Part shown: piece after piece, positions 1 to 7,078 of the stretch
Layout of the letters: the number at the start of each line of letters is the position of its first letter
How positions within the stretch are numbered: the stretch's first letter is position 1
DNA from: JALOAP01 sp964632355
Lineage (GTDB): Bacteria; Chloroflexota; Dehalococcoidia; Tepidiformales; Tepidiformaceae
Direction: 5' to 3'
DNA: 21,061 nucleotides
NCBI GenBank assembly: GCA_964632355.1
Contig: CAZWBW010000046.1
Location: forward strand, 1-21,061
Notes under the pieces: generated by a model
The model's input: the letters and a program-made list of their open reading frames with translations, nothing else
What the model was told of the DNA's origin: nothing
Database searches by the model: none
Position numbers and translations under genes: made by a program

Positions 1-556
1 CCAGTGCCTCGCGGAGGGCCTGCTCGGCGTTGACGTTGCTTCGTCGCCGCGGCGCCCGCCCCAGCAGCTTCACGATGAGTTCGTGCACCTCCACTTCCGC
101 CTCCTGAATGGCGTTCCGTTCGGGCCGGGTGTGGCAGGCGATGAACATGCCGCCCGGCCTGACGCATCGCACGGTCTCGGCCAGCGTCCGCGAGAGGTCG
201 GGCACGAGGTGGAGGATGTGCACGAAGAGCGCCGCGTCGAATGCGTTCGAACGAAAGGGAAGCGCGGCGGCCTCCGCGAGCACGGCGCCAACACCCGGGG
301 TGCGGCGGCGAAGGCGTTCGAGCATGCGAGGCGAGATGTCGACGCCCGTGACCGGAACGCCCTGCGCAGCCAGGGGCACCGCGACCCGGCCGGAGCCGAT
401 GCCTACTTCGAGCACATGCGCACCAGCCGGGAGCAGGCGCGCCAGCCGTTCGGCCATCGCCACCTCGGCGTCGGGTGGCAGCCCGCGCGTCTGGTCGTAG
501 ATGTCGGCGACACGGTCGAAGGAGAAGTAGAGCGGACCGGACATATCGAGCGGCAT
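1..556 (-). CDS. Class I SAM-dependent methyltransferase, 3' end outside window
   Basis: The first 185 residues are visible; the C-terminus runs off the left edge. It probably transfers a methyl group from S-adenosylmethionine to an unknown small molecule in the cytoplasm. Motif I is LEVGIGSGR at about residues 49-57, the acidic ribose-binding loop is GVDIS at 71-75, and the post-motif segment RPGGMFIA lies at 133-140. This is the order of the Methyltransf_11 fold. Two starts are possible: ATG at 556, or the in-frame ATG at 544 (Met5). Neither has a Shine-Dalgarno sequence, and a TAGTAT hexamer overlaps the first ATG, so the Met5 start may be the real one. The gene diverges from the hydrolase at 665. 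The substrate cannot be read from the sequence. The family call is firm. Confidence 0.88.
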   Translation of the reverse strand, partial: MPLDMSGPLYFSFDRVADIYDQTRGLPPDAEVAMAERLARLLPAGAHVLEVGIGSGRVAVPLAAQGVPVTGVDISPRMLERLRRRTPGVGAVLAEAAALPFRSNAFDAALFVHILHLVPDLSRTLAETVRCVRPGGMFIACHTRPERNAIQEAEVEVHELIVKLLGRAPRRRSNVNAEQALREAL

Positions 557-605
557 ACTACCAGGGCCAGGCGGTGGGGCCTGCTGGTGCGGCCGGGTGC
601 GGGGC

Positions 606-634
606 TTGCAGACAGCCAGAGCGATTACTAAGGT
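606..634 (+). promoter_or_regulatory. Possible promoter of the alpha/beta hydrolase gene
   Basis: TTGCAG (606-611) and TAAGGT (629-634) are separated by exactly 17 bases and lie 31 bases before the hydrolase start. Each box matches the housekeeping consensus at only three of six positions, so this is a weak call. A purine-rich ribosome site (GGGGAGGG) lies between it and the ATG at 665. Confidence 0.3.
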
Positions 635-664
635 GGCGGCTAACCTTTAGGGGAGGGTGTCCGA

Positions 665-1579
665 ATGGCCAGCGAACAACTCCAGGCCGTCCTTCAGATG
701 CTCGCCGAATCCCGTGCCGCCAGCGCCGAACCGATGGACATTGCGGCTCGCCGCCAGGCCATGGAGATGTTCGCGACGCCGCCGGCGGCCGACGTCAAGG
801 TCGAACCGCTGACCCTCGCTGGCATTCCTGCAGAATGGGTCACCGCCCCCAACGCGGACGACCACGTCGTGCTGTATCTGCACGGTGGCGGGTATGTGCT
901 CGGATCCTGCGCAACCCACCGCGACCTTGCCGCGCGGGTATCGCGAGCCGCGGGGGCACGCGTCCTGTTGCTCGACTACCGGCTGGCCCCCGAGCACCCG
1001 TTCCCCGCGGCCGTCGATGATGCGACGGCCGCGTACCGCTGGCTGCTCGACCAGGGCATCGCGCCCGAGAAGCTCGCGGTCGCGGGCGACTCCGCGGGCG
1101 GTGGACTGGCGGCGGCGACGCTGCTCGCGCTCCGGGATGCCGATGTCGCGCTCCCCTCCTCGGCGGTGCTGATCTCGCCGTGGGTCGACCTCGCGGCGAC
1201 GGGGAATTCGCTCAGAACGCGAGCCGACCGCGACCCCATGATCGACCCGCAGGGGCTCGACGAAATGGTGCGAGCCTACCTCGGCGACACGGATCCGAAG
1301 CACCCGTATGCATCGCCGCTGTACGACGACCTGGCGGGCCTCCCGCCGCTGCTCGTGCAGGTGGGTACCGAAGAAGTGCTATTCGACGATGGCGCGCGGA
1401 TCGCCGCGCGGGCCTGCGAAGCGGGCGTGCACGTCACTTTCGAGCCGTGGGACGAGATGATCCACGTCTGGCACATCTTCGCGCCCATGCTTCCCGAGGG
1501 GCAGGCCGCCATCGACCGGCTCGGCGCGTTTATCCGCGAACGCTGGAGTGCGGACGAGACTCGATCGACAGGTGCCTAG
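665..1579 (+). CDS. Alpha/beta hydrolase, hormone-sensitive-lipase type esterase
   Basis: A 304-residue cytoplasmic esterase/lipase-like enzyme of the Abhydrolase_3 (HSL, bacterial family IV) group, which hydrolyses short-chain carboxylic esters. The oxyanion-hole motif HGGG is at residues 73-76, the nucleophile elbow GDSAGG at 141-146 (Ser143), and a C-terminal His267 sits in EMIHVWH. At the acid position the sequence is VGTEEVLFDD, so the third triad member appears to be Glu236 rather than the more common Asp. There is no signal peptide or membrane segment. The start at 665 is supported by GGGGAGGG about 7 bases upstream. It stands alone on its strand, and its TAG shares the tetranucleotide CTAG with the stop of the convergent gene. 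The physiological substrate is unknown. Confidence 0.92.
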   Translation: MASEQLQAVLQMLAESRAASAEPMDIAARRQAMEMFATPPAADVKVEPLTLAGIPAEWVTAPNADDHVVLYLHGGGYVLGSCATHRDLAARVSRAAGARVLLLDYRLAPEHPFPAAVDDATAAYRWLLDQGIAPEKLAVAGDSAGGGLAAATLLALRDADVALPSSAVLISPWVDLAATGNSLRTRADRDPMIDPQGLDEMVRAYLGDTDPKHPYASPLYDDLAGLPPLLVQVGTEEVLFDDGARIAARACEAGVHVTFEPWDEMIHVWHIFAPMLPEGQAAIDRLGAFIRERWSADETRSTGA

Positions 1580-2076
1580 CCGCTCCCCTGCTTGTTCTCG
1601 GAAAGGGGCCTGACCACCCGGATCGCGGCGAGGTTCACGAACACGCCCAGCCCCGCGGCGCCAGTTGCGCCAAGCACCCACAGGCCAAACGTGTGGTGCC
1701 CGCTCAGCGGACAGGTAACCGCGCTGAGCAGCATCAGGAACGAGACCGGCAACGCCGCGAACAACCCCCAGCGCCGCCCGATCACGCAACCGATCCACGT
1801 CGCGATACAGCCCATCGCGAAGACGCCCACGAACACGCCGGTGAAGAACTCCTCGGTCGCGGTGTGTTCGCGCGCGGGCGTCTCGGGGACAAACGCTGTG
1901 GACACCAATCCGAGTAACGAAATCGCAGCGGCCGCGAGCCCGGCGTACGTCGGGTGAACGGGCTGGCGGAGATCAGCGATGGCGCGGTCCATGCGGGAGC
2001 GAGCTCCCGAGAAGGCTGGCCACCGGGCCACGTGCTCCTTCGAACGCGGCGGAGCAGGTATCCGAAGCAATGCCAT
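1576..2076 (-). CDS. Hypothetical four-helix integral membrane protein
   Basis: A 166-residue protein I do not recognise. A basic, Arg-rich N-terminus (residues 1-40) is followed by four hydrophobic stretches at about 43-63, 77-99, 103-124 and 129-155. A short polar loop between helices 1 and 2 is rich in Thr/Glu. Small residues (Gly, Ala) dominate the helices and two Cys (90, 97) lie in helix 2. The ATG at 2076 has an excellent ribosome site (AAGGAGGG, 5 bases upstream), which favours it over Met29. The stop overlaps that of the hydrolase in the shared CTAG at 1576-1579. The gene has its own upstream region containing two palindromic operator-like sites (2126-2163), so it is probably regulated separately from the thrC operon ahead of it. 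Confidence 0.75.
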   Translation of the reverse strand: MALLRIPAPPRSKEHVARWPAFSGARSRMDRAIADLRQPVHPTYAGLAAAAISLLGLVSTAFVPETPAREHTATEEFFTGVFVGVFAMGCIATWIGCVIGRRWGLFAALPVSFLMLLSAVTCPLSGHHTFGLWVLGATGAAGLGVFVNLAAIRVVRPLSENKQGSG

Positions 2077-2125
2077 GATGTCCCTCCTTCGCGAGCGGCC
2101 ATTGTCCCGCGAAAGAAGGGCGGTG

Positions 2126-2163
2126 TGCGTTACGTTAACCTGTCAATTTGCGTGACGTTCACC
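2126..2163 (-). promoter_or_regulatory. Twin palindromic operator-like sites upstream of the membrane protein
   Basis: Two 15-bp units (plus-strand reading TGCGTTACGTTAACC at 2126-2140 and TGCGTGACGTTCACC at 2149-2163) match at 13 of 15 positions with a 23-bp period. Each holds an 11-bp palindrome with a CGT centre: GTTA-CGT-TAAC (2129-2139) and GTGA-CGT-TCAC (2152-2162). The two differences between copies fall on paired positions and keep both palindromes perfect, as expected for dimeric repressor or activator sites. They lie 50-90 bases upstream of the membrane-protein start. A TTGACA on the minus strand (2141-2146) sits between them but has no -10 at normal spacing. Confidence 0.6.
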
Positions 2164-2167
2164 GTTA

Positions 2168-2181
2168 GCGCCGGGTGGCGC
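2168..2181 (-). terminator. Short hairpin just after thrC, possible weak terminator
   Basis: GCGCC-(4 nt)-GGCGC lies 13-27 bases past the thrC stop. It can be lengthened by GTT/AAC pairs across one bulged base. No U-run follows, so it may be only a 3'-end stabilising hairpin. Confidence 0.3.
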
Positions 2182-2194
2182 AACCGCGAATGTC

Positions 2195-3271
2195 CTACGC
2201 GCCGATCGCGCGCTCGACCCCCTCGACGGTCGCGGGCGCCTTCGTCAGTTTCGGGAGGTACTGCGCGTTCGCGGTGTCGGGGTCCTTCAAGCCGTTGCCG
2301 GTGAGGATGGCGACGGCGCGTCCGCCGCGGATGAGGCCCGCCTTCGCCTGCTTCAACAGGCCCGCTACCGGCGCGGCGCTCGCCGGTTCGACGAACAGTC
2401 CCTCGCGGCTGGCGAGCAAACGGTACGCTTCGAGGATCTCGTCGTCGGTGACGGCGTCGATGAGGCCACCGCTTTCGTCGCGCGCAGCCGTGGCGCCCTT
2501 CCAGCTCGCGGGGTTACCGATGCGAATGGCCGAGGCGACAGTCTCGGGCTTCTCGACGGGTTCGCCGCGCACGATGGGCGCGGCTCCCGCCGCCTGGAAC
2601 CCGTACATCCTGGGGTGCTGGTTCGAAAGGCCGCGTTCGGCGCATTCGACGAACCCCTTCCAGTAGGCGGTGATGTTGCCCGCGTTACCGACCGGGATGG
2701 CGAGGATGTCCGGGGCATCGCCGAGCTCCTCGCAGATCTCGTAGGCGGCGGTCTTTTGCCCTTCGATGCGGTGCGGGTTCACCGAGTTCACGAGCGCGAT
2801 GGGGTGGCGCGACGTGACGTCGCGCGCCGCCTGCAGCGCTTCGTCGAAGTTGCCGTCGACTTCGATGATCTTCGTCCCGAAGGCGATGGCCTGCGCGAGC
2901 TTCCCCGCCGCGACCTTGCCGCCGGGAACGAGTACGTAGGAATCGAGTCCGCAGCGCGCGGCATAGGCGGCGGCGCTGGCGCTGGTGTTGCCCGTGCTCG
3001 CGCACATGATGGCCCGCGCGCCTTCCTCGACGGCCTTCGCGACAGCGACGACCATGCCCCGGTCCTTGAATGAACCGGTGGGGTTGCACATTTCGAGCTT
3101 GAACCAGAGCTCGTCCAGCCCGCAGAGCTGCTCGATGTGCACCGAACGCACGAGCGGCGTGTCGCCTTCGCCGAGCGAGATGAGCGGTGTGCGTTCCGTG
3201 AGCGGCAGAACACTCTCCCCGAAGCGGTACAACACTCCGCGGGGTACGGGGCGAGGCACGGGGCGGGTCAT
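2195..3271 (-). CDS. thrC: Threonine synthase
   Basis: A 358-residue PLP enzyme that converts O-phosphohomoserine to threonine, the last step of threonine synthesis, in the cytoplasm. The PLP lysine is Lys69 in NPTGSFKDRG. The substrate/cofactor loop ASTGNTS is at 91-97 and the phosphate-binding loop GNAGN at 195-199. This is the shorter, class-II-like architecture without the long N-terminal domain of the Proteobacterial type. The ATG overlaps the stop of the coiled-coil gene (ATGA at 3268-3271), implying translational coupling. It is the last gene of the operon with hom two genes upstream; no thrB (homoserine kinase) is in the window. Confidence 0.97.
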   Translation of the reverse strand: MTRPVPRPVPRGVLYRFGESVLPLTERTPLISLGEGDTPLVRSVHIEQLCGLDELWFKLEMCNPTGSFKDRGMVVAVAKAVEEGARAIMCASTGNTSASAAAYAARCGLDSYVLVPGGKVAAGKLAQAIAFGTKIIEVDGNFDEALQAARDVTSRHPIALVNSVNPHRIEGQKTAAYEICEELGDAPDILAIPVGNAGNITAYWKGFVECAERGLSNQHPRMYGFQAAGAAPIVRGEPVEKPETVASAIRIGNPASWKGATAARDESGGLIDAVTDDEILEAYRLLASREGLFVEPASAAPVAGLLKQAKAGLIRGGRAVAILTGNGLKDPDTANAQYLPKLTKAPATVEGVERAIGA

Positions 3272-4272
3272 GGTTCCTCCGGGGGCTTCAGCGCGTGGAA
3301 CTTCATCTCCCGGAGCTCTTGTTCGAGCACCTCGATCTGCTTCCGGCGCTGCTTTTCGACCATCTGGTTGTACTTCGTGAACTCGGCGCGCACGTGGTCG
3401 ACGATCTCCGCGATGTCTTTACGGATGCCTGCCACGCGCTCGGCCAGGCCGGTATGGCGGCCTTCGACCAGCGCCACAGCGCCCTGGACCTTATCGACCA
3501 TCCCGAGCAGGCGGTCGGTCACCTGCTCGAGGGCATTGAGCCGTTCGTCCACGCGCCGCTGCTGGTCGCGAACGATCTGAATCTCGTGGATAAGTTCTTC
3601 GCGCATCGAGCGCTCGTTTACCACGCGCTCGATCAGGTCTTCGTTGCGCTTCACCATCTCGCCGACGACCTGGAGCCGTTCGAACACGACATCGAAGCGC
3701 TCCTCGTGGCCGGCCGTGAGCTTCTTCACGACCCGGTCCTCCAGGTCCTTGTTCACCTCGATGCTGCGGTCGAGGCGAAGGCCGAACTGCACGACCATGG
3801 CGTCGATTTCGCGCTGCCGCTCCAGGAGGGTCGAGGCGTCCTGGGCGAGCCCGGCCACCTGCGCCTGGATCTGGGCAACGTCGGCGAGCACGAGCCCAAG
3901 CTGCGTGGTGGCCTGTTCGATTCGCTTGAACGACTCGGCGCGCTCCTCGCGGTCGTACTGCACTTCCGCGCGCATCAGGCGGATGATGTTGTCCATCTCC
4001 GCCTTGTTCGCGAGCACTTCCTGGCGCAGGTCCTCGACGGTCTCCGTCATGGCGGCGACTTTTTCGGGAAGGCCCTTGTACTGCTGGAGCTTCGGGTCGA
4101 TGGCGCGAACACCTTCGGTGAGGGCGTCGATCTGCTCCTGGAGGTCGAGCACCTGGCGCTGGAGTTGGTCGACCTGTGCGAGCGCGGCGGCCTGGTCTTC
4201 GCGCGCTTCGCGAATCTGCTGCTCAAGCCATTCGAGGATCTCGCTGAGTGCGGCGGCCTGGGCCTCGGACAT
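3268..4272 (-). CDS. Coiled-coil protein of unknown function between hom and thrC
   Basis: A 334-residue soluble protein dominated by heptad-type sequence from about residue 8 to 325, rich in Glu, Gln, Arg, Val and Leu. It has no cysteine, a single Trp (residue 15), and no signal peptide or membrane helix. Breaks in the heptads occur near residues 57-68 (a Pro-containing linker) and around 160-190. The C-terminus is Pro/Glu (KPPEEP). The ATG at 4272 begins one base after the hom stop (TAGCATG), and the TGA overlaps the thrC ATG, so it is tightly locked into the threonine operon. A further upstream in-frame ATG would overlap hom by 27 codons of unlikely sequence. I do not recognise the family. 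It may be a cytoskeletal, chromosome-structuring or scaffold protein; the operon suggests co-expression but proves no role in threonine synthesis. Confidence 0.88.
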   Translation of the reverse strand: MSEAQAAALSEILEWLEQQIREAREDQAAALAQVDQLQRQVLDLQEQIDALTEGVRAIDPKLQQYKGLPEKVAAMTETVEDLRQEVLANKAEMDNIIRLMRAEVQYDREERAESFKRIEQATTQLGLVLADVAQIQAQVAGLAQDASTLLERQREIDAMVVQFGLRLDRSIEVNKDLEDRVVKKLTAGHEERFDVVFERLQVVGEMVKRNEDLIERVVNERSMREELIHEIQIVRDQQRRVDERLNALEQVTDRLLGMVDKVQGAVALVEGRHTGLAERVAGIRKDIAEIVDHVRAEFTKYNQMVEKQRRKQIEVLEQELREMKFHALKPPEEP

Positions 4273-4273
4273 G

Positions 4274-5614
4274 CTAGCCCTCCACGCGGAGGAAACTTGA
4301 CACCTGGACGACGACTTCGAGCCCCTCGATCTCGCGGAGAGCGGCCTGCATCGCACCTTCGCGGGCGCGGTGCGTCATGATCACGAGCTCCGCCGTCTGG
4401 TGGTCCTCGTTCGCTTCCTTCTGGTTCACAGCGGCGATGCTCACTCCGTGATCGCCGAGCGTCCGCGCAATCTGCGCCAGCACGCCGGGTTTATCGGCCA
4501 CCGTGACGCGGACATAGTAGCGCGACTGCAGTGCCTCCAGCCCGAGCACCGGGGTATCGCTTTCGAGCGCCCAGTACTTCCGTTCGCGCGTGCCAAGCAC
4601 GATGCTGTGCGCGAGGTCGAGCAGGTCGGCGACGACGGCCGAGCTCGTCGGATCGGCGCCCGCGCCACGGCCCTGCAGGAGCACCTGCCCGGTCAGGTCG
4701 CCTTCGATCTGCACGGCGTTGTACACATCGTCGACCTTGGCGAGCGGCTCGTTCTGCGGCAGGAGTGCGGGCGCGACGCGCGCGATGATGCCGCCGTCGG
4801 TCCGTTCGGCGATTGCGAGCAGCTTGATTACGTACCCGAGTTCCTGCGCGTACTGGAAGTCGCGCAGGCTCAGCTTTGTGATCCCCTCGGTGTGGATGTC
4901 GGATGGCCGCACGCGCGTCCGGAAGCCAAGGCTCGCCATGATCGCGAGCTTGTAGGCGGCGTCGTAGCCTTCGACGTCGTTCGTTGGGTCGGGTTCGGCG
5001 TACCCGAGTTCCTGGGCGCGGGCGAGCGCCTCGGCATAGCCGCCACGGTTCGTGGGCTCGAGGCCCTGCTGGCGCAGCGCTTCGGCCATCGCGCCTTCGC
5101 GGGCCATGCTCGTGACGATGTAGTTCGTCGTCCCGTTGATGATGGCGCGAATCGACGAGATGCGGTTCGCGAGCAGGTCGCGGCGAAGTGGCGCGATGAG
5201 CGGGATACCACCGCCGACGCTCGCTTCGAACATGATGTCCAGCCCGCGGCTGTGTGCGTCGGCGAGCAGTTCCGGGCCCTGCTTGGCGATGAGCTCCTTG
5301 TTCGCGGTGACGACGTGCTTGCCCGCCTTGAGCGCCGCTCGAATGAACGAACCGGCCGGCTCTTCGCCGCCGATGACTTCGACGATGACGTCGATCGATG
5401 GGTCGTCGATGAGCGAGTTGACGTCGTCGGTCAGCGTGCCGGGCGGGAGGGTAACGGAGCGGGGCTTCGACAGGTCGCGAACGGCCGCTCGCCGGACGAC
5501 GAGTTCGGCGCCGACCTGGCGGGCGAAGTACTCGCCCCGTTCGAGGAGGGCGCGGGCCACGCCGCCGCCGACCACTCCGAGTCCGATGAGGCCAACACCA
5601 ATCTGCTGCTTCAT
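4274..5614 (-). CDS. hom: Homoserine dehydrogenase with C-terminal ACT domain
   Basis: A 446-residue monofunctional enzyme that reduces aspartate-semialdehyde to homoserine with NAD(P)H, at the branch to threonine and methionine. The Rossmann motif GLGVVG is at residues 11-16, ANKELIA at 104-110, and the substrate loop NGTTNY at 160-165. The catalytic pair is Asp218/Lys222 in EGYDAAYKLAI. The ACT regulatory domain starts near residue 366 (YVRVTVADKPGVLAQIA), which in this family usually mediates feedback inhibition by threonine. A short insertion around residues 184-192 precedes the conserved AQELGYAEPDPT segment. It lies 6 bases after the foldase gene and 1 base before the coiled-coil gene. 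Confidence 0.97.
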   Translation of the reverse strand: MKQQIGVGLIGLGVVGGGVARALLERGEYFARQVGAELVVRRAAVRDLSKPRSVTLPPGTLTDDVNSLIDDPSIDVIVEVIGGEEPAGSFIRAALKAGKHVVTANKELIAKQGPELLADAHSRGLDIMFEASVGGGIPLIAPLRRDLLANRISSIRAIINGTTNYIVTSMAREGAMAEALRQQGLEPTNRGGYAEALARAQELGYAEPDPTNDVEGYDAAYKLAIMASLGFRTRVRPSDIHTEGITKLSLRDFQYAQELGYVIKLLAIAERTDGGIIARVAPALLPQNEPLAKVDDVYNAVQIEGDLTGQVLLQGRGAGADPTSSAVVADLLDLAHSIVLGTRERKYWALESDTPVLGLEALQSRYYVRVTVADKPGVLAQIARTLGDHGVSIAAVNQKEANEDHQTAELVIMTHRAREGAMQAALREIEGLEVVVQVSSFLRVEG

Positions 5615-5620
5615 CAGGGC

Positions 5621-6628
5621 CTAGCCGAGGTTCTTTTCAGCCCAGCGGATGTCGTCCGCATCGAGCTGGCGCTTGATGGTGGTCTGCATTCGCTTTTCGG
5701 CGATCAGTTCGTCGAGCCGCAACTGGGCGAGCGAGTCCTTATGGCCCTCGGCGTAGGGGAGCTCGGCGCGCCGTTCGACGCGGAACACCCACCACACGCT
5801 GTTGACCTGGACAGGGCCCAGCAGTTCGCCTGTGTTCTTGCCCTCGAGCGCGCTCGCGACGGACTCGGGCAGGAGCTCGGGGGGCTGGGCCTGCATGATG
5901 CCGTCTTCCTGGCGGCTCTGGAGGTCGATCGACAGTTCCTGCGCGATGGCGCCCATGTCCTCGCCGCCGTTGATCCGCTCGACGACCTTGTCGGCTTCCT
6001 CACGCGACTGCACGACGACGGCGCGGAGTTCGACCTGCTCGCCCGAAGCGGGCAGTTCGGCCCTGATCTGCTCGAGCAGCTTGTCGTTCGCGACGGAGGC
6101 TTCGACCATCCGGCGGTAGTTGGCGTCGCTCATGCCCGTCTCGTCGAGGCGCTGGCGATAGAGCGCATCGAACGAGCCGGTGGCCGCCGAGATGCCGAGC
6201 GAATCGGCGATGCCCTGGTTGATGTCGTCCTGCGTGATTTCGATGCCGCGCTCGCGGGCGATGGCCAGGGTGAGCGCCTCCTCTTCGAGCTTGCTGAGGA
6301 GCTGCTCTTCGAGGACGGCGGTCGCGATACCCGACGACTGGTTCGCCTGGAGCCAGGGCAGCAGCCGGTCGGCGTAGTAGCTCAGCTTGAACTGCTCGCC
6401 GCCGACATCGAGCACCACCTGGTTCGGCGTCCGAACCTGGTCGTCGTACACGCGCCAGCCAATGGCGGCCACCACGGCGACCAGCAGCACGCCCGCCGTC
6501 CCGAGGATGAGCGCGCGGAGGCGGCTCTCGGTCCAATCGATCCCGGCGAAACGCCGCACACCCGAATCTTTAGCCGGGCGGGGGCGATGCCGGGGCAGGG
6601 CAGTGGTGCGTTCGCGTCGTGCGGCCAT
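5621..6628 (-). CDS. Membrane-anchored SurA/PrsA-like foldase
   Basis: A 335-residue protein with a basic cytoplasmic N-terminus, one membrane helix at about residues 38-58, and an extracytoplasmic remainder. Residues 66-190 resemble the helical SurA N-terminal chaperone domain (VLEEQLLSKLEEEALTLAIARERG). Residues about 198-287 resemble a parvulin/rotamase domain (VVVQSREEADKVVERINGGE then GPVQVNSVWWVFRV). The conserved first parvulin active-site His is not present at the start of that domain (the sequence reads LRAVVV). It therefore may act as a chaperone without strong prolyl-isomerase activity. There is no lipobox, unlike PrsA. It sits between rpsR (24-base gap) and hom (6-base gap). The fold assignment is good; the exact substrate is unknown. 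Confidence 0.82.
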   Translation of the reverse strand: MAARRERTTALPRHRPRPAKDSGVRRFAGIDWTESRLRALILGTAGVLLVAVVAAIGWRVYDDQVRTPNQVVLDVGGEQFKLSYYADRLLPWLQANQSSGIATAVLEEQLLSKLEEEALTLAIARERGIEITQDDINQGIADSLGISAATGSFDALYRQRLDETGMSDANYRRMVEASVANDKLLEQIRAELPASGEQVELRAVVVQSREEADKVVERINGGEDMGAIAQELSIDLQSRQEDGIMQAQPPELLPESVASALEGKNTGELLGPVQVNSVWWVFRVERRAELPYAEGHKDSLAQLRLDELIAEKRMQTTIKRQLDADDIRWAEKNLG

Positions 6629-6652
6629 CGGCGGGTCGGCGCTCCTGTGGGA

Positions 6653-7003
6653 CTACCCGCGCGTGGGGTAGATGTTCGTGATGCGGACGTGCTCGAGCGT
6701 GTAGGGCAGGAGCGCGAGGTGCCGGGCGCGCTTGACCGCGGTAGCGACGAGCCGCTGGTGCTTCAGGCAGGTGCCAGTCTTGCGCCGGGGCTCGATCTTG
6801 CCGCGTTCGCTGATATACATGCGCAGCCGGCCGACGTCCTTGTAATCGACGCCGGTCACCTTTTCGACGCAGAAGCGGCACACCTTGCGGCGCGGCCCAT
6901 AGCGGCGAGGCTGGCGCTGCGGCCGCTGCTGTTGCTGCTGCTGCGGCTGTTCGGAAGTGGATGCTGCAGGCTGGGCTGCTGCGGGTCGTTCTTCAGTCGT
7001 CAT
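6653..7003 (-). CDS. rpsR: Ribosomal protein bS18, zinc-type, with Gln-rich N-terminal extension
   Basis: A 116-residue small-subunit platform protein that binds 16S rRNA together with bS6. The conserved body begins near residue 38 (RRKVCRFC) and includes TGTCLKHQRLVATAVKRARHLALLPY. Cys42, Cys45, Cys79 and His82 give a CxxC...CxxH set typical of the zinc-binding form. The first ~37 residues are an unusual low-complexity tail with a run of Gln and then Arg/Pro/Gln. The ATG is supported by AAAGGA 7 bases upstream. The 75-base spacer after ssb holds two perfect hairpins (7029-7070) that may control its translation. Confidence 0.97.
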   Translation of the reverse strand: MTTEERPAAAQPAASTSEQPQQQQQQRPQRQPRRYGPRRKVCRFCVEKVTGVDYKDVGRLRMYISERGKIEPRRKTGTCLKHQRLVATAVKRARHLALLPYTLEHVRITNIYPTRG

Positions 7004-7028
7004 GGTGTGGTCCTTTCCGAATGGGTTT

Positions 7029-7070
7029 GTGCGCTCGTAGGCGCACCGGAAAGTGCGGCCGCTGGCCGCA
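7029..7070 (-). promoter_or_regulatory. Two tandem perfect hairpins in the ssb-rpsR spacer
   Basis: On the minus-strand transcript the first hairpin is TGCGGCC-AGC-GGCCGCA (7054-7070, 7 bp). Seven bases later comes GTGCGC-CTACGA-GCGCAC (7029-7046, 6 bp). They occupy most of the 75-base spacer and end 25 bases before the rpsR ATG. Neither has a U-run, so attenuation or S18-linked translational control is more likely than simple termination; that is inference. Confidence 0.5.
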
Positions 7071-7078
7071 TACGCCGT

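Noticed and set aside
2118..2146. A sigma-70 promoter built on TTGACA at 2141-2146
   Set aside because: No -10-like hexamer occurs at 16-18 bases on the minus strand (the region is CCGCCC-like), so TTGACA is better seen as the spacer between the palindromes.
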